From Macropodus opercularis (Eukaryota; Chordata; Actinopteri; Anabantiformes; Osphronemidae): a DNA stretch of 64,000 bases. Location: contig CM061091.1 in the NCBI GenBank assembly GCA_030770545.1, positions 15,990,501-16,054,500 on the forward strand. Direction: 5' to 3'. The translations under genes and the position numbers were made by a program. The notes under the pieces were generated by a model. The model was not told where the DNA came from, made no database searches, and was given only the letters and a program-made list of their open reading frames with translations. Within the stretch, counting starts at the first letter, position 1, and each line of letters starts with the position of its first letter. Shown here in pieces: positions 1 through 10,878 of this stretch.

Positions 1-3000
1 AAGGATGGCATCACTGTAACATCCTAGAATTTATTACCTTTGCTGTATTTTGAATGTGTCATGTGATATGAAGTTGTCTTTAATCTGCGCTGATGAGAAA
101 TGTAGTTTTTAAAGAGGAGGTTGGTAAAGCAGAGCGTGAACAACGGAGACAGAGGTGAAAGTGAAGCAGAGAGACAGAGAGAGGGGGAGGCTGGGATGGA
201 GGGATGCAAGAGGGGGGAGGATGCCAGAGAGAGAATGGGGGGTCTACTGGATACCATGGGAGGAGCTTCATCCGAGAGATGACGCCTTAGGGATGATGAT
301 GAAACCCACCTCCCTCCCTCAAAATACTAAGCCAACAGAAGAACTTCAGGAACAGCAGGAGGTCGGATTCATCCAGAACAGAGAGATGAGCAACGTGGCA
401 GATCTACATGATGCATGTTTGTGAAGGTGTGTTAAGAATGATCAATGTTAAGCAGCTGTTCCAGGCGACCTGCACTTTGTGTTCAGGTTAAAGTTGGTCA
501 TAGTTGGGATTCAATTAAACAAACATGTATCCATTTCTGGGGCCACGGTGCTTCCACGCAGGCAGTCAGCAGGCCGCCATCTTTGATAGGAGTAGGAGCA
601 GCATCATAACTTTCTTAAAATTTTCATTAATTTTAAATACACTCACTGAAGAAAATCTGTCCATTATCTTTGGGGATTTTGCAGCAGTGAACGAACCAGC
701 AGGAGAAAGAGAGTCTTAACCTGCAAACACGGCACAGTGTAGGAGTAGCCGAGGACACTGGCTCTTGTGTAAAATGTTGGTTTGGGGCGGCAACAGGTTG
801 GTTTCTTGGCCACAGCCGCGGCGCATCAGCACCTCCGTCCGCCTGCAGAGCAAACCAGGACGAACTGAGCGCATCCATATTTGAAGCAGGGAGTGAAATA
901 CAAAAACAAAGCGTGTTTGCTTCTTCCATCAGTTCAAGGCAGCGACGCATTCATGTGGAGAGCAGCCTCGCGCTGCACATCGTGTGAGCCCAGTCACCTT
1001 TTTACAGCGTATCTGCTTCTGTCGCTCCTCACATCGGGCAGCAGGGTTGTTTCCGAGGGGCCATTGAGCAATCAGCAGTTGAGCTGTGTTTGACAATGTT
1101 TTGGGAGGGACAGGCCTGCATCTGCTCAGTGTGCAGTGGTGCGCTACATGTGGCAGCTGAGATTTTTATTTTCCGACTTAACTGTGGCAGTGAGCCCCAG
1201 TGAACTGAGAACACACTTCCTTATGCAGGCTTTGTTACAAGTCACAGGATTTGAACACGCTAAGACCTCATCACAGATTATTTGTTCTTCCCCCAGCTGA
1301 GATACTCTGTACTGTAGTTAATGACCTATTTGAGATGTGTGTTAGATTACGTAACAGCTAAATCCACTAGAGTAAACTGGGCATGTCATTTGTCAGGTGA
1401 AAAGGTTAGTTGGGGAAAAAAAAATCTTTCAGATTAAATCTCGCCATCAGACTCTGCGACATGTAAACAGCCGCAATCCATGCACCCAAAACTGCTGCTG
1501 GGCCATGGATCAAAGCTAATCCTGACTGACAGCCATCAAGCATCACACTGACATCATCATAATGTTTTACTGGGCTTTAGTGTCACATCTTCAGCAGCCG
1601 GTGTTTGACTTTTGAGTTCTGTTACTCAGTGTTAGTTCAGTGTTAGTCAGTTCACTGATTAAGTCTTTTCATGGAAAAACACTGCGACAGCTTTTTAACA
1701 CACATCTGGCCGCAGGCAAGGGCAGCTCACACAAACACGGTGCTGGTCCAGTTAGACTCAGTTTCTGAGACTTATCAATACAAATCAGTATAGAAATCAA
1801 TCTGACTGTGTCCAGGGGGCGATGCTCTACAAACATATTGGGGCAGTTAATGTTGGAGCTTAATGACTCGTCAAACCCGTCTGCTTCATGTTAAAACCGT
1901 TTGGTTGTCAAAACCATCGAGAAGCAACGATTGGAAATGGAACTTTTATTCTTTGTAACTGCCAGAAATGTTAGGAAAAAAATATACAGTGAAGCTTTTT
2001 ATTTTACAGGTCCAACCATTTTAGTGATTTCCTTTAAAAAATCCTCTAATTTGGTGCCAGTTGCAGGAAAAACAGTTAGTGAGTGAGAAATTAGTTGTGA
2101 TGCATTTGTTTTGTTTCTAGATGCATGGACGATATTGATACGTTTAAATTGCAGAATGTTAATTACTTTGTGGACATATCACACTTTGCATGTTCAGCTC
2201 ATCTCCTATCCTCTAATTAAAATGATCGAGGCTGTGCCAGCTAATCACTGATTAAACGAGGATGTGCCAGTTGATCATTAAATCAAGGTGGTCATTGAAA
2301 TTAGCACCATACAGGACATACTGCCTCTTAGGAGATTACTTGGAAATCAATTTGAGTTTTCAGACCTGTTAAATGAACAGTCACAGTAAATTGTGCACTG
2401 GGATATCACATTTAATAATCTAATACTGATCTAATGACCTAATATCTAATAATATTAAAGTACTGTTCTGGTGAAATATTTGGAATTGTCAGTAAAAGTT
2501 TTCTGTACAGAGGATTTAAAACCTGGTTAAGTCTACATCCTCCCCCGTACTCTACCGCATGTAGACACTCGTGTGTACGTTTTACATTTTTAATTGCTTA
2601 AAAGTAAATTCATGCCCATGTCAATATTTTCTGCATCATGGAGTCATACTGTCAGACTGTACAATGGCACCTTAAAGCTTCCTGTAAATGCTCATCTGCT
2701 TAGCTATATAGTTAAGATTAGTTTAAAAACTAAATTCCTGCTACACACAGTTAGATTTTTAGGCGTATAAGCCGTAACCTACGCTTGATTTAAAGGAAAT
2801 ATTGTAAGTTTGAACAGTGAATAACAAAAAGTGATGTTAACAGGTTCTGCCACTGCAGTGATTTGCTTATACGTGAAACACCAGCTCAACCAAAGGCACA
2901 GATGGTGACATGGAGCGGCTACTGTATTATATGGAGCGTGCGATTGAAACTGGACTCAGACATGGCAGGAGGGGGGAGGGAGAAAACGATCAGAAAAGAA

Positions 3001-3796
3001 AGGGAATGAGAGGAGAGGAGATTAAAAGATGAAGAGGAGAGCGGGCGGCTGCGTTTATTTCTGTACATCTGTGCTATTTTGAATTGATGTAACAAGTTTA
3101 TTAACGTATATTTGTGTTACGAGAAAAGCCTACAACCCCCCCGCAGACAGATGGGACTCATTCTTATGATTAAAAAGAGAGCACTCAGTGGCCGATATGT
3201 TACCCTGTGACTTGCAGGCAAACCAGTGGAATAAATTATTGTATTAAATCATCCGCGGCCATGTGACTTTCATAAGATGTACAAATCCAGACACACTCAG
3301 GGACAGAATGCCCCAATAAGCATCAATCTGACTGAACCACTTTCATTCTCTTAGGCAAGAAAACGCTCATTACGCTGCATTTTCTCTCCAACTGACTCTT
3401 ATAGCCTGTTTTTTCTGCTTCAGTTGATCACAGACTTTGCCACAGCTAAATGTCAGTTGAACTTATAGATACTATAGGGATACTCGTCTTCCCCGTATCA
3501 AATGGAGGGTTCAATTAAAAGTGTTCAGTCGTGTAGAGTATTGTTATTATTACGCATATTCATCCTGTTTCCCATTGTTAAAGTGTCACAGTCTCAGGAC
3601 TTGAATTGTGGACTTGGATTCAGTCACAGGCGTCTTGAGACTGGACTGTCGTTGCTTTTAATGTTCGGTGGCTGCTCCAAATTTTAAAGAACCCGACTGA
3701 CCTTTAAGTTTTAATCAACTGCCAGGTCATTAATTAAAGCTTTTGAAATTTAACATAACAACATAATATTGAGTCAGTCGCTCTGGTGCTCCACAG
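1..3796. other. Non-coding region left of calb2 exon 2 (probably calb2 intron 1)
   Basis: No exon could be recognised here. The calretinin first exon should encode about 30 residues ending in the first half of EF-hand 1, and I did not find it in this stretch, so it probably lies left of the window and most of this is intron 1. Visible features are purine-rich tracts near 160-240 and 2965-3045 and a GC-richer patch near 780-880. The short open frames here have no recognisable protein content. Confidence 0.5.
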
Positions 3797-6700
3797 GAAA
3801 CGGCTACATCGAGGGAAAGGAGCTCGAGAACTTCTTCCAGGAGCTGGAGAAGGCGAGACGAGGCGCAGGCATGGTGAGTGTCGCACATCAAAGAAACGAC
3901 CCCAGAGTAACGAGGAGGAACTTTTGTGTACTATAAATTGTTGTTGTTGTGTTCGGTCTATTTGTGTTGCGCTCTCAGGGCCAAGGCAGAAATGTTGTAT
4001 TCATGCATTGGATGGAGTCCAATGTTTCCCTTTCATCAGATGCTACTGTGTGAAGGCTTAGATACAAATTAACCAAAGATGTTGTCTGTGTCTACTTGAC
4101 AAATCGCTTGAAACGTAGACACACAGTATATAGAAGCATAGCACTGGCAATATCAAATACATATTAATGTAAAAGTCTGCAATATGACACTGATTACAGG
4201 ATCCTACCCACGCTGCGTTCAAAGAAAAGATGAAGGAATTCATGAGCAGCGTTGACAAGAACGCGGATGGGAGAATCGAGATGTCAGAGGTGAGATCAGA
4301 TCAATTCCAGCTGCCTCTGTCACGAGTGCAATGATGTGCAAGTCTGCAGATTCAGTAACTTAAACCATAAACAGTCAGTAGTCGTAATCCTTCTGTGCCT
4401 TTATCACTGCAGTTGGCTCAGATTCTGCCTACAGAGGAAAACTTCCTGCTGTGTTTCAGAGAGTTTGTGGGATCCAGCGCTGAATTCATGGCAGTAAGTT
4501 TGTATATATCCACCACCTGCTTCATGCCTCACGATATGCAGGCATTACACAGCTCTATACAGCAGACCTGCCATGTCAACCTCGGCAACGATAATGATGG
4601 GAAGGAGTTTGTATTGAACTTCACTGAGCTGTGAAATTTCTCATCAACAACTGCCTTGAGAAAGTTGTGTCATCTCAGTCTGTCACACGTGTTCATCTGC
4701 CCTGTGAGTCCTTTTGCTTCCTGGCCAAGTTAGGACACACGTCAGTCCAGAAAGGATAATATTAGTTTTCATTTAAATGTTAACATCCATGACATCCATA
4801 TAGCTAATGAAATACTGGAAGCTGGCACAGAGATTTAAATGTAGAGTGTAGCCATCATGAAATACATGTATGTGCTTTGAGGATGTAGTCTTAAAATACA
4901 TAACTGTAAATAACTACCATTTGTTCATTTCTATATTTAAACCTACACATACATAATCAACGATAGATTTTAGTTGTTTAAGTCAGAAAAGCATCAAAAT
5001 AAAAGCAACTGGAAGGTTTGTGTAGTTCGCAGTGTGCTGTCAGTACACGGTTGCAGAGCAGCGTTTCTAGCATGAGGCCGGCGTGAAATCCACTGGCAGA
5101 ACAAAAGTTGGCTGCTCAGGCTTCTCTGTTTAAAGCTATTCTCAGACAACCATGCATTATGAATGGGCCGGAGCTTTCTGCAGGGGAAAGGCAGTGAGTG
5201 CTGGAGGGGTTTGGGGTATCCATCTTTGATAAGCTTTTTCCTTTTATGATTTCATATTTACAGTATGCGGTTGCTCTTTTTATTTGATTTACTCATTGAC
5301 CCGCTTTTCCTGCAGGCCTGGCGAAAGTATGACACTGACCGTAGCGGATACATTGAGTCCAATGAGCTGAAGGTAAAATGATCTTCCAGTCTTGTGTCTT
5401 GATGTCTGTTCATCTTTCATAATTAATTGCGTTTCTGTACGTTCCTCCGTCTTCAGGGTTTCCTGTCAGACCTGCTGAAGAAGGCAAACAGGATCTACGA
5501 TGACAAGAAGCTCAATGAGTACACGCAGACAATCGTGAGTATAATTAACCACAGGCTGCCAGTTAAATGAGATCGATAGATACTAAGAGACATGATGAGT
5601 GATAACTACTATGGGAATGGAGCAAAAAGGCAGAACAGTGATACACGTAGTCTTCTCTATTTGGTTTTGGGTGAAAAACAGGAAGTGAGGAATTCACCAA
5701 AATAAAAGAGTGTGAGCTGTGACAGAAATGAAAAGAAAGATTTACAATATAATAATCTATAATATGTGAAGTGAAAATGCTAAAGGGCTGCCATTTCATC
5801 TTATTTAGTCACAGATTTGCAGATAAAAGTCCTGTTAATCTTCTTTTTGCACAGCTAATGATGTTTGATCTTAATGGAGATGGGAAGCTGGGCCTGTCTG
5901 AGATGGCAAGGTAGGTCTGAGTTCAGCTCACATTTCTGCTGACGTCCCTTCAAGCGATTCTGATGAGTCTTCCTTCCTGCGTTTTATTGCAGGCTCCTGC
6001 CAGTCAATGAAAACTTCCTGCTGAAATTCCAGGTAGGAAGTAACCTGCAAACCAGCTGCTCGCCTTCAAGACCATTATTTTCCACTGAGACGGACATGCA
6101 TTTAGTTCTCTAGTACAATGTTGTGCTGAATTCAAATGGTTATTTTGTCACTGTCTTAATGCATATGAACTAAAAGCCATTATTGAGAATTCTACATAGC
6201 CAGTGTTCACACCATGAAGATCCAAATCTACCAAGATCTCACACATACATTGTGTCATGTATGTCCTCATAAGTATTTGCTGGCTTGCAAAAGCAGATCA
6301 GCAATTTCTTTCTGACTGAGGATTATTCAGGCTGTTCCGGATTAACTCAACCCTAGTCCCAGTTATCATAATCTGCATGGATTAATATGAGTTCTGGAGC
6401 TAGTGGGGCTTTTATTGCTCTCTAGAAATACACATCAGCTTCTAATAATTTTTACTACTTTCTCTTTTACATAGGGCATCCGGCTCTCAGTTAAAGAATT
6501 TGACTCCCTCTTCACCTTCTATGATAAGGTGAAACAACGCATTCCTGTTTTTTGTCTAATTCGTTGTGTGTCTGTGTTGTGCTGTTCATAATATCTGCAA
6601 TCCTTCTGGTGGCATCCAAACTAAAAGTCCACCTTTTCATGGTCCTTAGCAGCTGAAAGTAGCAAAACCTTCTTCATTACCCATAACTTAAAGTATATTA

Positions 6701-7577
6701 TGCTAAGCAAAGTCTCCAGGCACAATACTTGTCATGTCATTGCGTTCTGCAGAGTGACTATACTGGAAGAAGCCGCTTATTGACTGCTCAGTTATTCCCA
6801 GGCTTCTTGTCCTTTGTTCATCACCTGTTCAGTGTGTACTGACATTTAGGATCTCCAGAGGATGAATCTTAACACATTTAGCATCTCCAGAGGATGAATC
6901 TTAACGCCTTTGGTGATCCTCTCACAATGATGATGACTTGATGAATTGGAATTTGGTTCAAAACTGTGATGTTCTCCCAGAGATGGATTTGAATACCTTT
7001 AGATGTTGTTTGAAAGTTGTGATATCATCAATACTTTGGGTCATTCCCAAAATATCAATAATAATCTTTCCATTACTTTGTTTTTAGTGCAAATTAGCAC
7101 ATACTAACATGCTAAAAGGCTAAATGGATTTGACTTAGTTTGCCTAAAGTACTTTGAGGAAACTCTATTTCTGCGTAAGTCAGACTTCCTCTGTCGTCTC
7201 TTTTCCCAGGATGGAAATGGATATATTGATGAGCAGGAGCTTGATGCTCTGCTGAAGGACCTCTGTGACAAGAACAGAATGGTAATGAATAGTTTGCCTA
7301 TTGATTTATCCGTGTAGGTTTCTTTTCTACTTGCCAAATATAGAGCTGAGCTAGATTATCTGCATACAGCACAGAACTCTGCACTGTTTCTAACCTATGT
7401 CGACAACCTTGTGCGCACTGACTGTGTGTTTTATACCTAAACCCTACTGCATGCTGGCAGGATGTGGCCACAACAGGACTTGATGGGTACAAGAAGAGCA
7501 TCATGGCTCTGTCTGACGGAGGGAAGCTGTACCGCACTGAGCTGGAGATCGTCCTCTGCCGGGACTCCTTGCTGTGA
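3797..7577 (+). CDS. calb2: Calretinin (calbindin 2), exons 2-11; exon 1 not in window
   Basis: Cytosolic EF-hand calcium buffer of neurons and sensory cells. Ten exons with consensus splice sites and consistent phases: 3797-3873, 4200-4289, 4413-4493, 5316-5372, 5457-5534, 5855-5910, 5993-6032, 6475-6528, 7210-7281 and 7461-7577. They give about 240 of the expected ~271 residues. Four calcium loops are fully visible: DKNADGRIEMSE (EF2), DTDRSGYIESNE (EF3), DLNGDGKLGLSE (EF4) and DKDGNGYIDEQE (EF5, split by an intron). EF1 is joined part-way (NGYIEGKE at the start of exon 2), and EF6 is degenerate. The block LAQILPTEENFLLCFR favours calretinin over calbindin-D28k, as does the exon layout recalled for human CALB2. 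The C-terminus (KKSIMALSDGGKLYRTELE) is closer to calbindin-1. Exon 2 begins two bases into a Gly codon, so an upstream exon is required. The a/b teleost copy cannot be decided. Confidence 0.9.
6840..7130. repeat. Tandem 32-nt duplication inside a diverged dispersed repeat, calb2 intron
   Basis: A unit beginning CATTTAG, containing ATCTCCAGAGGATGAATC, occurs at 6843 and again at 6875. The following stretch to about 7130 (including GTGCAAATTAGCAC and ACTAACATGCTAAAAGGCTAAA) resembles a dispersed repeat I recall as common in teleost introns. The family is from memory and not verified. Confidence 0.55.
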
Positions 7578-7600
7578 CCTCCCTGCATGGGACCCTGTCA

Positions 7601-7617
7601 CCCCCCCCCCCCCCCCC
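7601..7617 (+). repeat. Poly-C tract in calb2 3' UTR
   Basis: A run of 17 C bases begins 23 nt after the calb2 stop codon, followed by more C-rich sequence to about 7630. Confidence 0.9.
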
Positions 7618-8020
7618 TCCTACCCCCACTGCCTCTTGCTTCCTACCTCCTGACGTAACCTGGTGCATGTGTGACCCTTAACCTCACTACACCACCTAGA
7701 GTGAAACAAAAAGTGCAAAAGTGCTCCAGAAAGCACAAAGTGAACTGCTGGCCCTGCTGTTTTACATTATCCCGCTGAGTTATTTTCTTTTTTACACGCA
7801 GTTCCATAGTGAAGCAAAGTCTAGAGTAACATATTGTGTATTTAATTATTTGACTTCCCATTTTTCATATGCGTTTGTATTTTTACATTTATCTCATACG
7901 TTCCTCTCCCACTGAATTTAAAAAGAATATTTCAGTTCTCTAACATCTGTTCATTCATTTAATTTATTTCTATTTAATTTATTATGAGCTTGTTTTATTT
8001 GTTGAGGCTTGTACTGTTCT

Positions 8021-8050
8021 ATTAAAGATATAACTGAGAGAATGAATAAA
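8021..8050 (+). other. calb2: Polyadenylation signals of calb2
   Basis: ATTAAA at 8021-8026 and AATAAA at 8045-8050 lie about 450 nt after the stop codon, in an AT-rich 3' UTR. Confidence 0.6.
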
Positions 8051-9599
8051 TATAATATGACAACTTTTGTCCTAATTATTCACTTGCATTAAAAAGTCAT
8101 ATCCTTACAATGATATCCTGTGACACCTCAGCTATCTGGGAGATCACTGCAGCAGGAAAACGTTCATTTAGTGTTTCCTCTAAAAGAGAATATTTTTGCT
8201 CCACTGCGAGTGTTTTGTGGTTCCAGTGAACATTACAGCTTCAGTGCGGATGCCCCGAGCAGGAGTGTTTTCTCCAGAGTGCTTCGCTTTCTAATCTCCT
8301 GGTAACACAAAGTGTTGGAGTAGAAAAAGCTTGTGCTGCTCTATTTTTCATAGCGGTGAGTCTCCAAAGCTTCTGCAGCACTTTGAGAATAAGTACGCAG
8401 AGTAGGACAAGTTGAAATATCACAACAACAATACAGCAAGATGTTTGTCGCACGTCTCCATCCACGTACACAAATCTGACAAAACACGACATGAAAAAAT
8501 ACCAAGATCTCTACTTTTAAATAATTTAAACATGACTACTATCCAAGCCTGTGTGTATCTGAACATCTACGTCTTATCGTATTCTGTGATATAAGCCCCG
8601 TGTGTTTATATAATCATAACATAATCTGTGAATCGAAAAAATATGTATATTAATATTTAAATATGAATTATTTAACACAGAATGTGAAAGACAGAAAAAG
8701 CAAAAAGATGCTTTTCTGGTTCTCTTTCCTGTGTCATGACGCCCCCATACTTCAGCATCATGGGCTGTTCTACCTTCCATCAATTAATCATCAGCCCTTT
8801 CATGTTTAATTAAACTCACTATAGTTAACACACACCCCATGACACATGCCATGACGGCACCTAAACGCACACTCCCTCACCCATGCACCAAAACAATACA
8901 GTGCTCTCCTTCTTATGGCAAACGTTCAACATTAGGCACATGTGGGAATATGAGTACACATGAAAACACGCGCTTCAGTCTAAGCTGTTAACTGCTGACA
9001 ACAAGGAAAAAGAGAGTTACATCCGCTCTGATTCCTTCACACACATCAGTACCACTCAGCCAGAGGAATGAGACACGGGAAACAAAACAGACGGATGTGA
9101 GTCCCTGTGTTATTTACCCTCTATCACACACACGCGCACACAAACAATACACAGATTAATGACGTCTTTATGCAGGAAGCGTAGAAGTGCATGTTGAAAA
9201 CCCTCCGATTCCAGTCATGTTCAAATGAAGGATGTCATCAAGTGACACCAACAGAAAGAGTTGAACAAGATATTTACATCTAGAGAAGAAACAACCAAAC
9301 AGAATGGAACCACGCAAAACACTAGCGACAGGATAAAGCTGAGGCTTCTGGGGGACAAAGATCAACATCCAGTGATGGACCATCACAGAGAGAAAGAGAA
9401 GAGCAGTATAAATGAAACTGATGAGATGAGATTGTAACTGACCTAGAGACCAAGGACTGGACACAGGTATAATCCCTGCGGTAATCTAATACTAAACCCC
9501 TAGTTGTAAATGTTGCCTCTCAATAGAACGTTTACAGTAATCTGAAATGTATCAGAAGAAACCGAATTTGGTAAATGGGGTCAATGTTACACAATCCAG
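8051..9599. other. Intergenic region between calb2 and the LINE remnant
   Basis: No exon, RNA gene or clear repeat was recognised up to about 9160. From 9160 to 9480 a minus-strand open frame reads through loosely, and it could be the downstream part of the decayed LINE described next, but I see no secure motif in it. Confidence 0.4.
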
Positions 9600-10010
9600 C
9601 TGCATACAGTTCACAGAATGTTCATCACTACGTATGACACAGGTGAAATAATAACAGACAGAAAAGCAATGACCCAAGATCAGAGCTCTGTGGTGCCCAG
9701 CATTTCACATGATCATATAAATAATAGTAACAAGTAGTAGAATTTGAATGGAAGAAGGTCGAGTCCAGTGACACCACATGTTGTGTTTCCGACAGTATAC
9801 AATAACCTATAATGTCAAATGTAGCACTGAAGTCATGTAAGAGAAGACAGATGTGGAATCTGAATCCATAATAAGCAGAAGATCATTTATCATTTTAGTA
9901 AGTGCAGTTTCAGTAGAGTGACAGGCCCTGAAAGCAGATTGGGGAGGTTCAAACAGATTATAGTTAGAAAAGCAGCCTGAAAGCAGCTGATCTTTCCACT
10001 ACTTTGGAAA
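9600..10010 (-). mobile_element. Decayed LINE reverse-transcriptase fragment (L2/Rex1-CR1-like)
   Basis: On the minus strand, translation across frame breaks gives pieces that fit the reverse transcriptase of L2/CR1-type LINEs in the right order: FRACHSTETAL followed by MINDLLLIMDSDS near 9850-9940, then FSATFDIIGY near 9795-9835 (family consensus has LDLSAAFDTV), then WAPQSSDLGSLLF near 9665-9700 (family consensus has GVPQGSVLGPLLF). Stops and frameshifts interrupt it, so it is a dead insertion. The exact clade is not resolved. Confidence 0.7.
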
Positions 10011-10700
10011 ATAAGGTAGAGGTGTTATATTTATAGACCCCAACAAGCACATTAGGAGACGTCAAAGGCCCAACGACACTGGAGATATTTAACCTCCAGT
10101 ATGCTGTGTTTGCCATCAACCCACCCTTATTGAAAGAAATGAAAATGCAGTGCACGTATTGTTTTTCTTTTTTTTGGCACCCGAAAACTCAAACTCAGGT
10201 ACAGAATGCAATACATGATTAGCTCACATTGTGGATGATCACTGAGGCGGTGTGCACACATCCTCATGCGCGTGGGTTCTTCATCTCGAAGCTTTGGAAC
10301 CGCTCCTCTCTTGTTCCACACACGGGCAGGTCAACGTACATGTGCTATCCTGCCCCTCTGTTAGTGAGCCAGTGACTAAAACGGTTGCAGGAGTGTTTCA
10401 TGACCTTCCAAGCTCTGTTGGTGGATGATGCGCTTTCACAGTGCAGCAATTTACCATCAGGCAAATGTACATTGCACACAGACAGGAGAATAAAGAGAAG
10501 ATAGTAGTTTGACATAATTGACATGAAGTCATGATGTAAGCAATTTCATTATAATGCATCTATAACTTTGGGAATTTGGGGGAAGTTTTTGGAGTGTGCT
10601 GCTATTTTGCAGGTTGTTGGTTTTCTCTTGTCAACGTTTCAGAAGCTGTTAAACTTCGACGACTCAATCGGTGAAGCTTCGTGGAGTGAAGCGTTGAACG
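10011..10700. other. Intergenic region upstream of got2
   Basis: No gene was seen. CpG-containing sequence becomes denser from about 10650 towards the got2 start codon. Confidence 0.4.
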
Positions 10701-10878
10701 CGCGCCATCTAGTGGCGGTTTGCGGATGCATCAGGAAAAATCAACCACGCGATTTAAGACGTGCGTTCGACGTTCTGACGTCAGCGCGTAAAGGGAGCGT
10801 AGCGTCGTGCCGTGTTCCTGCCTGCCCTTCACATCCGTCCACATTCTAGCAGACTCTGCTCCCAGACGCAGCACAGCC
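10690..10878 (+). promoter_or_regulatory. got2: Likely got2 promoter and 5' UTR
   Basis: The 190 nt before the got2 start are rich in CpG compared with flanking DNA and contain a CRE-like TGACGTCA at about 10777-10784. No TATA box is obvious. The transcription start cannot be fixed from sequence alone. Confidence 0.45.

Noticed and set aside
155..424. Possible calretinin exon 1 in an 89-codon frame
   Set aside because: The translation lacks the expected HLAELTASQF-type N-terminus and EF-hand start.
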